Assembly (NCBI GenBank): GCA_013812805.1
Contig: JACCSV010000109.1
Span: 1-9,976 of the forward strand
Reading direction: 5' to 3'
Length of the DNA: 9,976 nt
Source: Sphingomonas sp.
Lineage (GTDB): Bacteria; Pseudomonadota; Alphaproteobacteria; Sphingomonadales; Sphingomonadaceae
Shown here one piece after another: positions 9,402 to 9,976 of this stretch (its first letter is position 1; each line of letters begins with the position of its first letter). The position numbers and the translations under genes were made by a program. The notes beneath the pieces were generated by a model that made no database searches, was not told where the DNA came from, and saw nothing but the letters and a program-made list of their open reading frames with translations.

Positions 9402-9419
9402 CGCGCGCATACGCGCGCG
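9402..9419. repeat. Alternating pyrimidine/purine palindrome, Z-DNA-prone
   Basis: Eighteen consecutive bases alternate pyrimidine and purine without a break, and arms CGCGCGC (9402-9408) and GCGCGCG (9413-9419) form a 7-bp inverted repeat around ATAC. Such tracts can adopt Z-form or cruciform structure under negative supercoiling. It lies about 103-120 bp upstream of the gyrA start codon. A role in supercoiling-sensed gyrA control is only inference. Confidence 0.45.
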
Positions 9420-9486
9420 AGGCGATTTGTTCGCAAGGACACAGGTCCGTTGCTGATTTACTTTCTGTGGCGACTGTGCCGTTTCG

Positions 9487-9504
9487 GGATAGTTAATCCT
9501 AGGC
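9487..9504. repeat. Copy 2 of the imperfect 18-bp motif
   Basis: The sequence GGATAGTTAATCCTAGGC has inverted arms GGAT and ATCC, and is related to copy 1 at 9361-9378 (14 of 18 identical). It lies about 70-86 bp upstream of the GTG start of the right-edge gene and includes the AT-rich TAGTTAAT, so it may overlap a -10 region. Confidence 0.3.
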
Positions 9505-9572
9505 GCCTTCCGCAATCCCGCGGGCGCGATACAGCAATCAAGATTTTCCGTTGAGGCGCATAGGCTTGTCTA

Positions 9573-9976
9573 GTGCGGTACGATGATCGGCTGACGACGG
9601 TGCTGGCGCAGCCGGCCGACCGGCCGCACGACCGCGCGGTGCGCTGGCGGCAGCTGGTCGAGCTTCTCGCGCGCGGCGGCGAGGCCGGTAATCCCGCATT
9701 GTTCAAGCAGGCGATCGCCACCGTCGAGCGCGATTCGGAGCTGGTCGACGAGCAGGTGCGGATGGCGGCGGCCCGCGCCATCGCCCCGCTCCCCGCCCCG
9801 CCCGAGCTGGTCCGGGCATTCGCCGCCGACCGGCTGAGCGTCGCCGCGCCGGTGCTTGCCGCAGCCCGGTTGACGGCGTCGGACTGGGCGCAGGTCGTCG
9901 CCGGCGCCAGCCCCGAATGCCAGCGGTTCATCGCTTCGCTTCGCCCCGATCTGCCGGGAGACGCCCCGGCTCCGGC
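9573..9976 (+). CDS. N-terminal part of a probable sensor histidine kinase, cut by window edge
   Basis: The frame is open from GTG 9573 to the window end, giving 134 full codons. An in-frame TAG at 9561-9563 leaves GTG 9573 as the first possible start, with only a weak AGGC ribosome site about 7 nt upstream. The protein begins MRYDDRLTTVLAQPADRP (initiator GTG), then WRQLVELLARGG, then an alanine-rich all-helical stretch with LVDEQVRMAAARAIAPL and PELVRAFAADRLSVAAPVLAAARLTASDWAQVV. There is no signal peptide or membrane segment in the visible part. The pattern resembles, from memory, the helical HEAT-like N-terminal region of sphingomonad sensor histidine kinases that start MR(Y/F)DDRL and have PAS and kinase domains further on. 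None of those catalytic domains is visible, so the kinase call is inference. It is transcribed divergently from gyrA. Confidence 0.6.
   Translation, partial: MRYDDRLTTVLAQPADRPHDRAVRWRQLVELLARGGEAGNPALFKQAIATVERDSELVDEQVRMAAARAIAPLPAPPELVRAFAADRLSVAAPVLAAARLTASDWAQVVAGASPECQRFIASLRPDLPGDAPAP

Larger units (their letters stand above)
9300..9572. promoter_or_regulatory. Divergent intergenic region between gyrA and the right-edge gene
   Basis: This 273-bp non-coding stretch must hold the gyrA promoter (minus) and probably that of the right-edge gene (plus). Near gyrA it has AGGA just upstream of the TTG start, a CTGAG direct repeat (9313-9317, 9322-9326) and a CACGTG palindrome (9327-9332). The only gyrA -35 candidate I see (TTGCGC, minus, 9346-9341) has a poor partner, so I do not call a promoter. 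The middle holds an alternating CG-rich palindrome and two related 18-bp motifs, listed separately. No credible open frame with coding character is seen. Confidence 0.5.

Noticed and set aside
9458..9931. A 157-codon minus-strand frame opposite the right-edge gene
   Set aside because: It is Ser/Arg/Ala-rich shadow sequence; the plus frame has coherent helical sequence and a family-like N-terminus.

Overview
The window looks like chromosomal DNA of a high-GC alphaproteobacterium, most likely a sphingomonad. The evidence is the GC-rich coding style, a GyrA with the long alphaproteobacterial C-terminal insertion, the SIMPL / host-attachment / gyrA neighbourhood, and a right-edge gene whose N-terminus resembles the sphingomonad sensor-kinase family beginning 'MRYDDRL..VL'. 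Assignment to a genus is inference. There are nine protein genes, two of them cut by the window edges. I found no tRNA, rRNA, CRISPR array, insertion sequence or phage gene.

Left block (1-1312, minus strand): a class I SAM-dependent methyltransferase followed 19 nt downstream by a GNAT acetyltransferase that runs off the left edge. A 105-bp divergent intergenic region (1313-1417) separates them from a plus-strand trio. That trio is a membrane acyltransferase fused to an SGNH esterase-like domain (1418-3301), a Tat-exported right-handed beta-helix protein of the pectate-lyase superfamily (3337-4764), and a DUF488 protein (4761-5192) whose GTG start overlaps the preceding stop as GTGA. The first two point to acylation and trimming or binding of a cell-surface polysaccharide. 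DUF488 is probably only a translationally coupled passenger.

Middle and right block (5189-9299, minus strand): gyrA (TTG start, 924 aa), then a small host-attachment family protein, then a secreted SIMPL-domain protein, all in the same direction. The DUF488 and SIMPL genes meet tail to tail and share one CTAG palindrome that supplies both stop codons. Between gyrA and the host-attachment gene, 62 nt hold two back-to-back perfect hairpins. The first is a GC-rich stem starting 3 nt after the gyrA stop. The second is a 10-bp stem that buries the whole Shine-Dalgarno sequence of the host-attachment gene, a candidate translational switch or RNA thermometer and the most unusual structure in the window.

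Right edge (9300-9976): a 273-bp divergent region upstream of gyrA carries an 18-bp alternating pyrimidine/purine palindrome (Z-DNA-prone) and two copies of an imperfect 18-bp motif. Beyond it a GTG-started plus-strand gene, probably a sensor histidine kinase N-terminus, runs off the right edge. GyrA also carries glutamine at the position equivalent to E. coli Ser83, the main quinolone-contact residue.
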